Assembly: GCA_029778535.1 (NCBI GenBank)
Contig: JAKOQB010000178.1
Span: 90,663-154,662 of the forward strand
From: Pseudomonadota bacterium
Lineage (GTDB): Bacteria > Pseudomonadota > Gammaproteobacteria > Burkholderiales > Burkholderiaceae_F
Length of the DNA stretch: 64,000 bases
Reading direction: 5' to 3'
Made by a program: the position numbers and the translations under genes. Positions 8,553-19,408 of this stretch are shown piece by piece; positions within the stretch are counted from its first letter, which is position 1, and every line of letters starts with the position of its first letter. The notes under the pieces were generated by a model. The model worked only from the letters and a program-made list of their open reading frames with translations, made no database searches and was not told the DNA's origin.

Positions 8553-9542
8553 GTGGACATTCGGCGCGGGTTCAGCGGGACCGTGGGCAACACGCCGCTC
8601 ATTCGACTGGGCAAGGTCGGGGCCGAAGCCGGCTGTGAGGTTCTGGGCAAGGCCGAGTTCCTCAACCCCGGCGGCTCGGTCAAGGATCGCGCGGCGCTTT
8701 ACATCATCGATGACGCCGAACGCCGCGGCGCGCTGCGCGCCGGCGGCACCGTGGTCGAAGGCACTGCCGGCAACACGGGCATCGGGCTCGCCCACATCTG
8801 CGCCGAGCGCGGCTATCGCTGCGTGATCGTGATACCGGACAACCAGTCGCCGGAGAAGATGGACCTGCTGCGCACGCTCGGCGCCGAGGTGCGGCCGGTG
8901 CCGCCGAAGCCGTATCGCGACCCGGACAACTACCAGAAGATCGCCGGGCGGCTCGCCGCGGAACTACCGAACGCGATCTGGGCCAACCAGTTCGACAACG
9001 TCGTCAACCGGCAGGCGCATTACGAGACGACGGGTCCGGAGATCTGGCGTGACACCGACGGCAAGGTCGACGCGTTCGTGTGCGCGACCGGCACCGGCGG
9101 CACGCTGGCCGGTGTGGCGCGCGCCCTGAAGGAGCGCAATCCGAACGTGCGCATCGTGCTTGCGGACCCGCAGGGCAGTGCGCTCTATAACTGGATCAAG
9201 ACCGGCGAGCTGAAGTCGGAGGGCAGCTCGATCACCGAAGGCATCGGCACCACGCGCGTGACCGCGAACCTCGAAGGCACGCCCATCGACGACGCGGTGA
9301 CGATCGACGATCAGAGTTGCGTGGCGATGGTCTACCGGCTGCTGCGGGAGGAGGGGTTGTTCGTCGGCGGATCGAGTGGCATCAACGTCGCGGCCGCGGT
9401 CGCGGTCGCGCGGCAGCTCGGGCCGGGCCATACGGTCGTGACCGTGCTCGCCGACCGCGGCGGGCTGTATGCGCAGCGGCTGTTCAACTCCGCGTGGCTG
9501 CGCGAAAGGGGATTGGCGCCGGGCGAGGCAGCGAGCGCTTGA
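8553..9542 (+). CDS. Cysteine synthase (O-acetylserine sulfhydrylase)
   Basis: A 329-residue PLP enzyme of the cysteine synthase/cystathionine beta-synthase family. The PLP lysine is Lys44 in GGSVKDRAA; the substrate loop GTAGNTG and the phosphate-binding GTGGTLAG follow. It makes L-cysteine from O-acetylserine and sulfide, though family members also act on other beta-substituted amino acids. The start is GTG at 8553, chosen because GGAGG lies 6 bp before it. A possible -10 box (TAGAAT, 8519-8524) precedes it. It is divergent from the DUF1326 gene. Confidence 0.88.
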   Translation: MDIRRGFSGTVGNTPLIRLGKVGAEAGCEVLGKAEFLNPGGSVKDRAALYIIDDAERRGALRAGGTVVEGTAGNTGIGLAHICAERGYRCVIVIPDNQSPEKMDLLRTLGAEVRPVPPKPYRDPDNYQKIAGRLAAELPNAIWANQFDNVVNRQAHYETTGPEIWRDTDGKVDAFVCATGTGGTLAGVARALKERNPNVRIVLADPQGSALYNWIKTGELKSEGSSITEGIGTTRVTANLEGTPIDDAVTIDDQSCVAMVYRLLREEGLFVGGSSGINVAAAVAVARQLGPGHTVVTVLADRGGLYAQRLFNSAWLRERGLAPGEAASA

Positions 9543-9602
9543 GCCAGCGGCCGATCCGCGGCTACGATGCCGCGCGCATCGGGAGAATCATCACAACGAC
9601 GC

Positions 9603-9653
9603 ATGAAGAGCTATCGCATCGCCGCCATCCCCGGAGACGGCATCGGCAACGAC
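9603..9653 (+). pseudogene. Remnant of an isocitrate/isopropylmalate-type dehydrogenase gene start
   Basis: Starting at ATG 9603 the frame encodes MKSYRIAAIPGDGIGND, the hallmark N-terminus of tartrate/isopropylmalate-type decarboxylating dehydrogenases (family motif IPGDGIG). After about 17 codons the homology stops and the frame becomes low-complexity Arg-rich sequence ending near 9761. No later part of such an enzyme is seen before the next gene. The simplest reading is an internal deletion that removed nearly the whole gene, leaving its start 105 bp upstream of the Bug receptor end of the junction. Confidence 0.6.
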
Positions 9654-9757
9654 GCGCGATCCGCACCGGCTCCGCGGACGACCTCGGGGCTGCGGCAGCG
9701 CAGGCGCGATCGCGGTGTCCGGACTCATGAACTGACTCGACCAGGAGGAGATCCACG

Positions 9758-11891
<2,134 letters not shown>

Positions 11892-11960
11892 CGCCCCGTA
11901 ACACCGGCGCGCGCGCGCCGGCGTATTCTGAAATCGAGTGTTCGATTCGCGGGAGGTCGC

Positions 11961-12461
11961 ATGCGGCGCCTGTTACGACTGTTGGTACCGGCTGTTGCGG
12001 CGGGAACACTTGCATCGCCCGCTCTCGCGGCGGTCAGTGTGACGTACGTCAAGCCCGACTCGTATACCGACGTGCGATATCGGTTCGAGCCCGACGAACG
12101 CGTACTGACCGGAATCAAGGAGCACCTGGTTCAGCTCGGCAAGAAGTACCTGCGCGACGACCAGGAGTTGTCGATCGAGGTGCTCGATATCGATCTGGCC
12201 GGGCGCACGAACGTCAGCGTCCTCAAGCCCGATCTGCGCGTCATTGTCGACCAGCGCGGCGACTGGCCGCGCATCCGGCTGCGCTATCGGCTGGAAACCG
12301 CGGGGCGGGTCGTCGCGCACGGAGAGGAAACCGTCTCCGACCCGAGCTTCCTCAGCCGCGTGAACCTCTATCCGAACGACGACCTGCTGCGCTACGAGAA
12401 GCAGATGCTCGACGACTGGTTCGTCCAGCGTATCGTCAAAGGGCGGCCGGCGTCGTCGTGA
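11961..12461 (+). CDS. DUF3016 domain protein, exported
   Basis: A 166-residue protein with a signal peptide (Arg-rich start, hydrophobic core, cleavage near ALA-A at about residue 23) followed by a DUF3016-type domain (VSVTYVKPDSYTDVR..., and the C-terminal LYPNDDLLRYEKQMLDDWF). The ribosome site GGGAGG lies just before the ATG. It is predicted periplasmic. The family has no known function. It stands alone between pobA and the convergent TRAP operon. Confidence 0.8.
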   Translation: MRRLLRLLVPAVAAGTLASPALAAVSVTYVKPDSYTDVRYRFEPDERVLTGIKEHLVQLGKKYLRDDQELSIEVLDIDLAGRTNVSVLKPDLRVIVDQRGDWPRIRLRYRLETAGRVVAHGEETVSDPSFLSRVNLYPNDDLLRYEKQMLDDWFVQRIVKGRPASS

Positions 12462-12476
12462 GTGCGGCCGGCCGCC
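12442..12476. terminator. GC-rich hairpin at convergent gene ends
   Basis: GGCGGCCGGC (12442-12451) pairs perfectly with GCCGGCCGCC (12467-12476) around a 15-nt loop that holds the DUF3016 stop codon. It separates DUF3016 from the converging DctP gene (stop at 12490). There is no long T-tract, so termination strength is uncertain. Confidence 0.5.
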
Positions 12477-12489
12477 TTGGCAGCGCGCC

Positions 12490-13515
12490 TTACTTGCGTG
12501 CCGCGATCGACTGCTCCGCCTTGCTCACGAGATCCGGGCCGATCGTGCCCTTCCACTGCGCGTAGACGCGCCGCGTGGCGCTGACGAAGTCGTTGCGCTC
12601 GGCGGGCGTCAGCCGAACGACGTTCACGCCCATGCCTTCGATTTCCTTCAGCAGCGGCTGGCCGGGCTCGTCCAGCCCCTTGCGGGCGAGCGCGATCTCC
12701 TGCTTGCCGGCGTCGATCGCCGCCTGCCGCACGATCTCGCGGTCGGCGGGCGTCCAGCTTTCCCACACGTCCTTGTTGACGACGAAGATCAGCGGGTCGG
12801 CGACGTAGCCCCACATCGTCACGTTCTTCTGCCCGACCGTGTGCAGCTTGGCGGCGGTGAAGATCGACATCGGATTTTCCTGCCCGTCGACGGCGCCGGA
12901 GGCGAACGCCGGCTGCGCGTCGGCCCAGCTCATCTGCGTCGGATTGGCGCCGAGCGCGCGGAACGTGTCGAGGAAGAGCGGCGATCCCACCACGCGGATC
13001 TTCAGGCCCTTCAGATCGTCGGGCTTGCGCACCTCGCGCTTGGAATTCGTGAGCTCCCGGTAGCCGTTCTCACCCCAGGCCAGCGGCACGACGCCCTGCT
13101 TCTCGAGGATCGCGAAGATGTCCTTGCCGACCGGGCCCTGCGTCAGTGCGTCGATCGCCTTGTAGTCTGGCATCAGGAACGGCAGCGAAAACAGGTTCAG
13201 CTCCTTGACTTGCGGCGACCAGTTGATCGTGGAGCCGATCGCCAGGTCGATGATGCCCTGGCGGATCGCGGTGAATTCGCGCGTCTGGTCGCCCTGCACC
13301 AGCGACACGCCCGGATACATCTTGATGTTGATGCGGCCGTTGGTCCGCTGCCGCACCAGATCGGCCCAGATCTCGCCGCCCTTGCCCCACGGGAACGAGG
13401 CCGGCACGACGGTCGACAGCTTGTATTCGTCCTTGTACTTGGTCTGCGCGTGCGCAGGCGCGCCGGCGATCAGCGCGGCGGCGGCCGCGGCGGTGAACAA
13501 CACTCTGCGTCTCAT
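12490..13515 (-). CDS. TRAP transporter substrate-binding protein (DctP family)
   Basis: A 341-residue periplasmic receptor with a signal peptide (MRRRVLFTAAAA..., cleavage near AHA-Q, about residue 23). The DctP family core is clear: KGLKIRVVGSPLF holds the conserved Arg that binds the substrate carboxylate. It is the last gene of an operon that runs E1 alpha, E1 beta, DctQ, DctM, DctP. Substrate is presumably an organic acid; the neighbouring oxo-acid dehydrogenase subunits suggest a 2-oxo acid or its precursor. Confidence 0.9.
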   Translation of the reverse strand: MRRRVLFTAAAAAALIAGAPAHAQTKYKDEYKLSTVVPASFPWGKGGEIWADLVRQRTNGRINIKMYPGVSLVQGDQTREFTAIRQGIIDLAIGSTINWSPQVKELNLFSLPFLMPDYKAIDALTQGPVGKDIFAILEKQGVVPLAWGENGYRELTNSKREVRKPDDLKGLKIRVVGSPLFLDTFRALGANPTQMSWADAQPAFASGAVDGQENPMSIFTAAKLHTVGQKNVTMWGYVADPLIFVVNKDVWESWTPADREIVRQAAIDAGKQEIALARKGLDEPGQPLLKEIEGMGVNVVRLTPAERNDFVSATRRVYAQWKGTIGPDLVSKAEQSIAARK

Positions 13516-13542
13516 GTTCTCTCCTTCGGTGAAAAGCGCGGC

Positions 13543-14820
13543 TCAGTAACCGAGCCGTTGCGGCAACCATAGCGCAAGCTGCGGCACCGCCGCCACCAGC
13601 GCGAGCGACGCGAGCATGGCCAGCACCATCCAAAGCACCCATTTCACGGTCGCTTCCATGCCGATGCCGGCGATGCGCGTGGTCACCAGCAGGTTCACCG
13701 CCATCGGCGGCGTGAACTGGCCGATCGCCATGTTCATCGTCATCAGCACCGCGAACCACGTCATGTCCCAGCCGAACGCGTTGACGATCGGCACCAGGAT
13801 CGGCAGGAAGATCAGGAAGATCGACGCCGCGTCGAGCAGCATCCCGGCGATCAGCAGCAGCAGCATGATCATCGCCAGCATCAGGTGCTCCTCCCGCGTG
13901 ACCGACAGCATGCCGTTCGCGAGCCCATCGAACGCGCCGAGCGTGGACCCGGCGTGCGCAAAGATGCCGGCGCAGGCGATGATCAGCATCACCACCGCGG
14001 AGATCTCGGCCGAGTCGACCAGCACGCGATACAGCTTGCGCCACGTCAGTGTGCGGTAGATGAACAGGCCCACGAACAGGCCGTAGAACACCGCGACCAC
14101 CGCCGCCTCGGTCGGGGTGAACGCGCCGGTCCGCAGGCCCCCGAGGATGATCACCGGTGCGGCGATGCCCCAGCTCGCATCCTTCAGCGTGCGCAACAGT
14201 CCGGCGCGTTCCGATCTTTCCTCCGCGCCCCAGCCGTACTTCCAGGCGAACAAGACAGTCGGCGCCAGCAGCGACAGCCCCGCCAGAACGCCGGGGATCA
14301 CGCCGGCGGCAAACAGCGCCGGCACCGACACCTGCGGCACCAGCACGGTGAAGATCACGAACGCGATCGACGGCGGGATCAGGATCGCGGTCGAACCGGC
14401 CGCCGCGATCAGGCTCGCTGAAAACCCCGGCGGGTAGCCCTGCCGCGTCATCGACGGCAGCATCACCATCGCCACCGCCGCCGCGTCGGCCGGGCCCGAG
14501 CCCGAGATGCCGCCGAGGAACATGCAGACGAGGATCGCGACCACGCCCTGCGCGCCTCGTCGCTCCCCGACCAGCGCGCTGACGAACGCGACCAGCTTGG
14601 CCGCGACGCCGACGCGCTCGAAGATCATGCCGGCGAGGATGAACACCGGCAGCGCGAGCAGCGGATACTTGGCGAGGCTCGAATACACGTTGGTCGCGAT
14701 CGACATTGCGCCCAGGTCCGCGCTCAGGATCACCACGCTGCCGACGATGCCGAGCGCGGTCGCCAGCGGCGCGCCGGCGACCAGCAACAGCAGAAAGCCC
14801 ACGAACAACAGCGCGCTCAT
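13543..14820 (-). CDS. TRAP transporter large permease (DctM)
   Basis: A 425-residue membrane protein with about 12 hydrophobic segments and DctM landmarks (FLGGISGSGPADAAA, AAGSTAILIPPSIAF, NMAIGQFTPPMAVNL). The frame is open far upstream, but homology begins at ATG 14820, which overlaps the DctQ stop by 4 bp (ATGA), a typical coupled start. It uses an ion gradient to import the ligand delivered by DctP. Confidence 0.92.
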   Translation of the reverse strand: MSALLFVGFLLLLVAGAPLATALGIVGSVVILSADLGAMSIATNVYSSLAKYPLLALPVFILAGMIFERVGVAAKLVAFVSALVGERRGAQGVVAILVCMFLGGISGSGPADAAAVAMVMLPSMTRQGYPPGFSASLIAAAGSTAILIPPSIAFVIFTVLVPQVSVPALFAAGVIPGVLAGLSLLAPTVLFAWKYGWGAEERSERAGLLRTLKDASWGIAAPVIILGGLRTGAFTPTEAAVVAVFYGLFVGLFIYRTLTWRKLYRVLVDSAEISAVVMLIIACAGIFAHAGSTLGAFDGLANGMLSVTREEHLMLAMIMLLLLIAGMLLDAASIFLIFLPILVPIVNAFGWDMTWFAVLMTMNMAIGQFTPPMAVNLLVTTRIAGIGMEATVKWVLWMVLAMLASLALVAAVPQLALWLPQRLGY

Positions 14821-15332
14821 CGCCGGTTCGGGCCGCGCAGCAGCCGCACGACGCGGCCGAGCGAGCGCGCGACGATCGCCAGCGCCAGCCCCGGCAGCCA
14901 GATCGAATAGATCCACTGCGGCACGCCGATGCCGGGGCTGGTGGTGCCGTATTTCCAGTCGTCGGCGACGAAGCGCCAGCCGGTCCACGCCACCAGCAGG
15001 AACAGCAGCGCCGACAGCGCGAGCCCGCCGATCTCGAGCCAGCGCTGCAACCGCGGCGGCGTCATCTCGGCGAAGAAGGTCACGCGGATATTGAGATCGC
15101 GCGCGAACGCCGCGGCGGCGCCGACCAGCGTCAGCACCACGAGCAGGAACACCGAGAACTCCTCGGTGAACGCGAACGACGCGTCGGTCAGGTAGCGCAC
15201 GACGACGTTGGCGAACGTGATCAGGCAGATCAACGCCATTGCCGCCGCGGCGACCGCTTCCTCGATCTGGATCGGCACGCGCGGCAAATCGGCGGGAGCG
15301 GGTGCGCGCTCTTCGTCGGGCAGGGGTTCCAA
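14817..15332 (-). CDS. TRAP transporter small permease (DctQ)
   Basis: A 171-residue protein with four hydrophobic segments, of the DctQ type; NVVVRYLTDASFAFTEEFSV is the family's conserved second-helix region. The start appears to be TTG at 15332, with AAGGA 7 bp upstream, immediately after the E1 beta stop codon. It partners DctM and DctP of the same operon. Confidence 0.88.
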   Translation of the reverse strand: MEPLPDEERAPAPADLPRVPIQIEEAVAAAAMALICLITFANVVVRYLTDASFAFTEEFSVFLLVVLTLVGAAAAFARDLNIRVTFFAEMTPPRLQRWLEIGGLALSALLFLLVAWTGWRFVADDWKYGTTSPGIGVPQWIYSIWLPGLALAIVARSLGRVVRLLRGPNRR

Positions 15333-15341
15333 GTGGTTTCC

Positions 15342-16313
15342 TTACTTCGCGTGCAGCCAATCGCGCACGGCGGCCGCGATCTTCGGCGCATCGATCCGCG
15401 CCTCGGCTTCGAGCGTCGGCGCGTAGCCGACCGGAATGCGCGGCGCGCCGAGCCGCCGCACCTTGCAGCCGAGCTCCTCTGCGACCGCGGCCGCGACTTC
15501 GGCGCCGAAGCCCGCGACCTGCACCGCTTCGTGCACGACCAGCAGTCGCCGCGTGCGCGCGCAACTGGCGAGCACGGTGTCGCGGTCCCACGGCCACAGC
15601 GTGCGCAGGTCGATCACTTCGCACGACACGCCTTCGGCGGCCAGCGTCTCCGCGGCCTTCGATGTCTCGTGCAGCGTGCGCGACCAGGTGACGATCGTGA
15701 GGTCGGCACCTTCGCGCGCGAGGCGCGCCTGGCCGAGCGGAACGTCGACGGACGTATCGACCTCGCCGCGCAGGCCCCACAGCTCCTTGTGCTCGAGGTA
15801 CACGACCGGATCGCCGCTCGCGAGCGCGGCGGCGAGCAGGCCGTGGTTGTCCTGCGGCGTCGCGGGGCAGACGACGGCCACACCGGGCAGGTGCGCGAAC
15901 CACGCCTCCAGGCTTTGCGAGTGCTGCGCGGCCGACGCGCTCCAGATGCCGATCGGCATCCGCGCCACCAGCGGCACGCGGCTCTGGCCGCCGAACATGT
16001 AGCGGTTCTTCGCGGCCTGGTTGACCAGTTCGTCGATCGCGCACAGCGCGAAGTCGATCACGCGCAGTTCCACGACGGGACGCAGACCCGCAAGCGCCAT
16101 GCCGACCGCGGCGCCCATGATGTTGGCTTCAGAGATCGGCGTGTCGATCACGCGGTCGGCGCCGAAGCGGCTCTGCAGCGTGCTGCCTTCGATGAGGTAC
16201 TGCCCGAACACGCCGCCGCGGCCGAGATCCTCGCCGAGCGCGACCACGCGCGCATCGGCGGCCATCGCGGACGCCAGAGCCGTCGCGGCCGCCTGCGCGT
16301 AGGTGAGCATCAT
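15342..16313 (-). CDS. 2-oxo acid dehydrogenase E1 component, beta subunit
   Basis: A 323-residue transketolase-like subunit similar to pyruvate/acetoin/branched-chain E1 beta: GEDLGRGGVF near residue 28, DTPISEANIMGAAVG, and the C-terminal VHEAVQVAGFGAEVAA. With E1 alpha it forms the thiamine-diphosphate enzyme that decarboxylates a 2-oxo acid. The start overlaps the end of E1 alpha by 4 bp (ATGA). No lipoyl E2 or E3 gene is nearby; instead a TRAP transporter follows, so the substrate specificity is open. Confidence 0.9.
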   Translation of the reverse strand: MMLTYAQAAATALASAMAADARVVALGEDLGRGGVFGQYLIEGSTLQSRFGADRVIDTPISEANIMGAAVGMALAGLRPVVELRVIDFALCAIDELVNQAAKNRYMFGGQSRVPLVARMPIGIWSASAAQHSQSLEAWFAHLPGVAVVCPATPQDNHGLLAAALASGDPVVYLEHKELWGLRGEVDTSVDVPLGQARLAREGADLTIVTWSRTLHETSKAAETLAAEGVSCEVIDLRTLWPWDRDTVLASCARTRRLLVVHEAVQVAGFGAEVAAAVAEELGCKVRRLGAPRIPVGYAPTLEAEARIDAPKIAAAVRDWLHAK

Positions 16314-17350
16314 CGCCAGCGCCCTTCGCCCGTGCTCAGCACGTCGCGGTACGCCTCGGCGGCGTCGGGCCACGGTGCGGCTTCCGCCGCCGCGAGCGCG
16401 GCGTCGACTTCGGTCTTCGCCGCTGCGTCGATCAACGCGGCATGCTCTGCCGCACCGAGGCGCGCCAGCAGAGCGCGCGCGCGCGCCAGCGGGTCGCCTT
16501 CGAGCGCGCGCGCGACCTCCCCTGCGTCGCGATAGCGGCCGGGGTCGACCGACACGTGACCCTTGAATCGATACGTGATCGCGTGCAGCAGCGCAGGGCG
16601 GCCGGCGCGCACCTCGCGCGCGAGCTCGCCGGCGGCGCGGTCGACCGTCTCGACATCGTTGCCGTCGACCGTCTGCGTGGCGAGTCCGAGCGCCTGCGCG
16701 CGCGCGGCGGCGCCGCTGCCCGCGGTCATCGCCTGAGTGGCGGTGGTCGCGGCGATGCGGTTGTCCTCGCACACGAACAGCACCGGCAGCTTGTAGACCT
16801 GCGCCCAGTTCAGCCCCTCGAGGAACGGCCCGCGGTTGATCGCGCCGTCGCCGAAGAAGCACGCGACGATCGCGTCCTTGCGCTTCAGCTTCAGCGCGTG
16901 CGCGGCGCCGGTGGCGATGGGAATGCCGTCGGCGACCACGCCGTTGGCGCCGAGCATGCCGACGCCGAAATCGGCGATGTGCATCGACCCGCCCTTGCCG
17001 CGGTTGCAGCCGGTGGCGCGCCCGAACAATTCGCACATCATGCGTGTCATGTCGGCGCCCTTGGCGAGCGTGTGGCCGTGGCCGCGGTGGGTCGAGGTCA
17101 GGAGATCGGTGCGGCGCAGGTTCGCGCACACGCCCGCGGCCACCGCTTCCTGCCCGGTCGACAGGTGCAGCGGCCCGCGCACCTTGGCCGGCGTGCTCGA
17201 CGCTTCGAGTCCCCATGCCTGCACGCCGCCCTGGCTTGCGATCTCGGCGGCGTCCTCGAAGGCGCGGATGCGCGCCATCGTGCGGTACAGGAGGAGCAGG
17301 CGGTCGCGCCGCTCGATCGGCGGCGCGCCCTTGTTTTCGATTGAATCCAT
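16310..17350 (-). CDS. 2-oxo acid dehydrogenase E1 component, alpha subunit
   Basis: A 346-residue thiamine-diphosphate-binding subunit. The cofactor motif is FFGDGAINRGPFLEGLN; HRGHGHTLAKG and YRFKGH are further family landmarks. Closest in character to pyruvate or acetoin dehydrogenase E1 alpha. It is the first gene of the minus-strand operon; the 161-bp region upstream contains a copy of the TTTACGAACGC motif shared with another divergent region at 19.9 kb. Confidence 0.9.
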   Translation of the reverse strand: MDSIENKGAPPIERRDRLLLLYRTMARIRAFEDAAEIASQGGVQAWGLEASSTPAKVRGPLHLSTGQEAVAAGVCANLRRTDLLTSTHRGHGHTLAKGADMTRMMCELFGRATGCNRGKGGSMHIADFGVGMLGANGVVADGIPIATGAAHALKLKRKDAIVACFFGDGAINRGPFLEGLNWAQVYKLPVLFVCEDNRIAATTATQAMTAGSGAAARAQALGLATQTVDGNDVETVDRAAGELAREVRAGRPALLHAITYRFKGHVSVDPGRYRDAGEVARALEGDPLARARALLARLGAAEHAALIDAAAKTEVDAALAAAEAAPWPDAAEAYRDVLSTGEGRWR

Positions 17351-17445
17351 GGCGGAGGCCGTATTTTGCCTGCTCGCGCGCTGACCTGCCCGCGCCCAGG
17401 TCGGGCGCGCCGGTTAAGGGACTATTAGTGTTTGCTGAAGCAACA

Positions 17446-17456
17446 TTTACGAACGC
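17446..17456. promoter_or_regulatory. TTTACGAACGC motif, copy 1
   Basis: An 11-bp word identical to two copies at 19943 and 19965, in the 161-bp region between the divergent E1 alpha and VOC genes. The match extends left to ACATTTACGAACGC compared with the 19965 copy. Could be a regulator site. Function inferred only from recurrence and location. Confidence 0.35.
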
Positions 17457-17511
17457 AGCGCGCCCGCTGCGGCGACGATGGCGCTTCTACGATGCGCGAA
17501 GAGGTCACGCG

Positions 17512-17992
17512 ATGATCCGCAAACTGCACCACAGCGCCTACCGCTGCCGCGATTCCGAGCAGACGCGCCGCTTCTACGAGGACTTCCTCCGCATGCCGCT
17601 CACGGGCGCGCTCGAGATCCACGAGACCAAGACCGGGCGCCGCACGCGCGTGCTGCACACGTTCTTCCGCCTCGACGACGGCTCGTTCCTCGCGTTCTTC
17701 GAGGCACCGACCTGCCGTTCGAGTTCAGGCCGCAGCACGACTACGACCTGCACATCGCACTCGAAGTCGAGCCGGCGTGCTGACGCGCGTGCGCGAACGC
17801 GCGCAGGCTGCCGGCATCGAGGTGCGCGGCATCAGCGATCACGGCTTCATACACTCGATCTACCTGCGTGATCCGAACGGCTACGTGGTCGAGCTCGCCG
17901 CGCGCGTGCCGGACGACGTGTCGATGGATCCGCACCTCAACGACGCGCGCGGCGTGCTCCAGCGGTGGCGAGAAGCGAAGCAGAACGCTTGA
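17512..17992 (+). pseudogene. VOC (glyoxalase-like) family gene broken by two frameshifts
   Basis: The start at 17512 gives MIRKLHHSAYRCRDSEQTRR and onward, a VOC-family domain with its first metal His. Near 17705 the homology jumps to a second frame (DLPFEFRPQHDYDLHIALEV) and near 17780 to a third (LTRVRERAQAAGIEVRGISD, then YLRDPNGYVVELAARV, the family's last metal-Glu strand). Both jumps are explained by single missing bases. The rest of the protein is well conserved, so either two sequencing/assembly errors or a very recent pseudogene is likely. Intact, it would be about 160 residues. Confidence 0.8.
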
Positions 17993-17995
17993 CTC

Positions 17996-18067
17996 CGTCG
18001 CCCCGGCGCAGGCCGGGGCCGAATCTCGAGCGCCGCAACTTGGGCCCCGGCCTGCGCCGGGGCGACG
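17996..18067. repeat. Perfect 25-bp inverted repeat (repeat family A, copy 1)
   Basis: Arms at 17996-18020 and 18043-18067 are perfect inverted copies (core CCCCGGCGCAGGCCGGGG) with a 22-nt spacer. It lies between the converging VOC and GAF-domain genes and could act as a bidirectional terminator. The family recurs at 24.1, 25.7 and 29.6 kb and, degenerate, at 21.6 kb. When translated it yields the [17 protein letters not shown] peptides seen in many proteobacterial annotations. Confidence 0.9.
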
Positions 18068-18076
18068 ACGCTCGAG

Positions 18077-19408
18077 CTACGCCCGCGGAACCGACTGCAG
18101 CTCGAGCGGCCGCGCCACCGTGAGCCGCACGCGGCCGCGCGCGATTCGTTCGAGGCCGATGTGCGTGCAGCGGTCCTGCAGCCGCCGCCGCAGCAGCACC
18201 AGCCGCGCCTCGAGGTTGTCGCCGCTTTCGGGCAGCCCGATCGCGCGGTCGAGCCGCAGCTCGCGGTTGCTGAACTCGGTGCGGCCTTCCTGCGCGTGCA
18301 CGGTCAGCAGCTTCCACAGGATCGCTCCGGCCACGCCCTTGATCAGGTAGTCGTCGCCGATGAAGATGCTCTGGTCCTCCTCGTAGCGCCGCACCGGCAG
18401 CGGCGCGCCGGAAGCGGCGGCCGCGCGCGCGGCGGGGGAGGTCGGACCGGCCGCATCGGCCGCCTGGCTGCACAGCAGGATCGCGCTGCCAAGATGGCCG
18501 GCGAGCGCGATCAGCGTCTTTTCATCGTCCTCGAGAAAGCGGCTCGCCTGCGCGCTTTCCAGATACAGAACGCCGAGCAGCCGGCCGCGCGCGAGGACCG
18601 GCACCGCGAGCTTGCTCTGTGCATCGGGCAGGCCGACCAGCGCGATGTTGCGTTCGATGCTGCCCGCGTCCCCGCGCCGCTGCAGCCAGCGGTTGACCAT
18701 CCGATCGCGGGCGGCAAACGCGATGCGGACCGGATGCCGCGCGGTGGCCGCCACGCCGATCGCGCCGTCGCCGAACGCGACCTCCGCGCCCGCGCCCGAC
18801 TGCGGATAGCCGTGGCTCGCGACCGCGTACAGGCGCGCGTTGTCCGCGTCGGCCAGCAGCACGATCGCGTGCTCGTAGTGCAGATGCTCGGCGAGCCCGG
18901 CCAGCGTCACGTCGAGCAGCGTGGACAGGTCTTCGCACGCGCCGATCTTCGCGCTCAACTGCCGCACCGCGCTCGCCGACACGGTCGGCTCCGCAGGCTC
19001 CGGCACGTAGCCGCGATCGAGCGCGCGAAGGCCGAGCACGCGGTAGATCTGCACGCCTGTCGGCTGCACGACGGCGGTCATGCCGGACAGCGCGGCGGCC
19101 GCCTCGAAGCGCACGCGCATCTGCTCGAACAGCGGCCCGGCCGACTCGGTCCGAAGGTATTCGAGCTCGAGCGCGTGCTGGCGGCAGGTGCGCGCATCGG
19201 TCAGCAGCAACGCGACGCGCGGATTGGCCGCGATGTTGCGCGCGGTCTTGTCGAGGAAACGGAACGCGAGCGCGACGTGCCCGTCGTCGACCAGATTCAC
19301 GTACGACAAAAAGCCGACGTTCGGCGTGCCGTCGGGCGCGCAGGTCGCGAGCGCCGGATACACCGGCCCTTCGAGGCAATGGCGCAGATGCGCAAGCGGC
19401 CGTTTCAC
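18077..19408 (-). CDS. Flavin-barrel plus GAF domain protein with C-terminal winged-helix-like region
   Basis: A 443-residue multidomain protein. Residues 1-130 resemble a pyridoxamine-phosphate-oxidase-like split barrel (PALATCAPDGTPNVGFLSYV). Residues of about 165-320 form a GAF domain (LDVTLAGLAEHLHYEHAIVLLAD, then KLAVPVLARGRLLGVLYLES). The C-terminal 90 residues (EEDQSIFIGDDYLIKGV..., NRELRLDRAIGLPE) look like a winged-helix or effector-like domain. The start is GTG 19408, overlapping the upstream gene by 4 bp (GTGA). Likely a redox or small-molecule sensor; the ligand is unknown. Confidence 0.75.
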   Translation of the reverse strand: MKRPLAHLRHCLEGPVYPALATCAPDGTPNVGFLSYVNLVDDGHVALAFRFLDKTARNIAANPRVALLLTDARTCRQHALELEYLRTESAGPLFEQMRVRFEAAAALSGMTAVVQPTGVQIYRVLGLRALDRGYVPEPAEPTVSASAVRQLSAKIGACEDLSTLLDVTLAGLAEHLHYEHAIVLLADADNARLYAVASHGYPQSGAGAEVAFGDGAIGVAATARHPVRIAFAARDRMVNRWLQRRGDAGSIERNIALVGLPDAQSKLAVPVLARGRLLGVLYLESAQASRFLEDDEKTLIALAGHLGSAILLCSQAADAAGPTSPAARAAAASGAPLPVRRYEEDQSIFIGDDYLIKGVAGAILWKLLTVHAQEGRTEFSNRELRLDRAIGLPESGDNLEARLVLLRRRLQDRCTHIGLERIARGRVRLTVARPLELQSVPRA

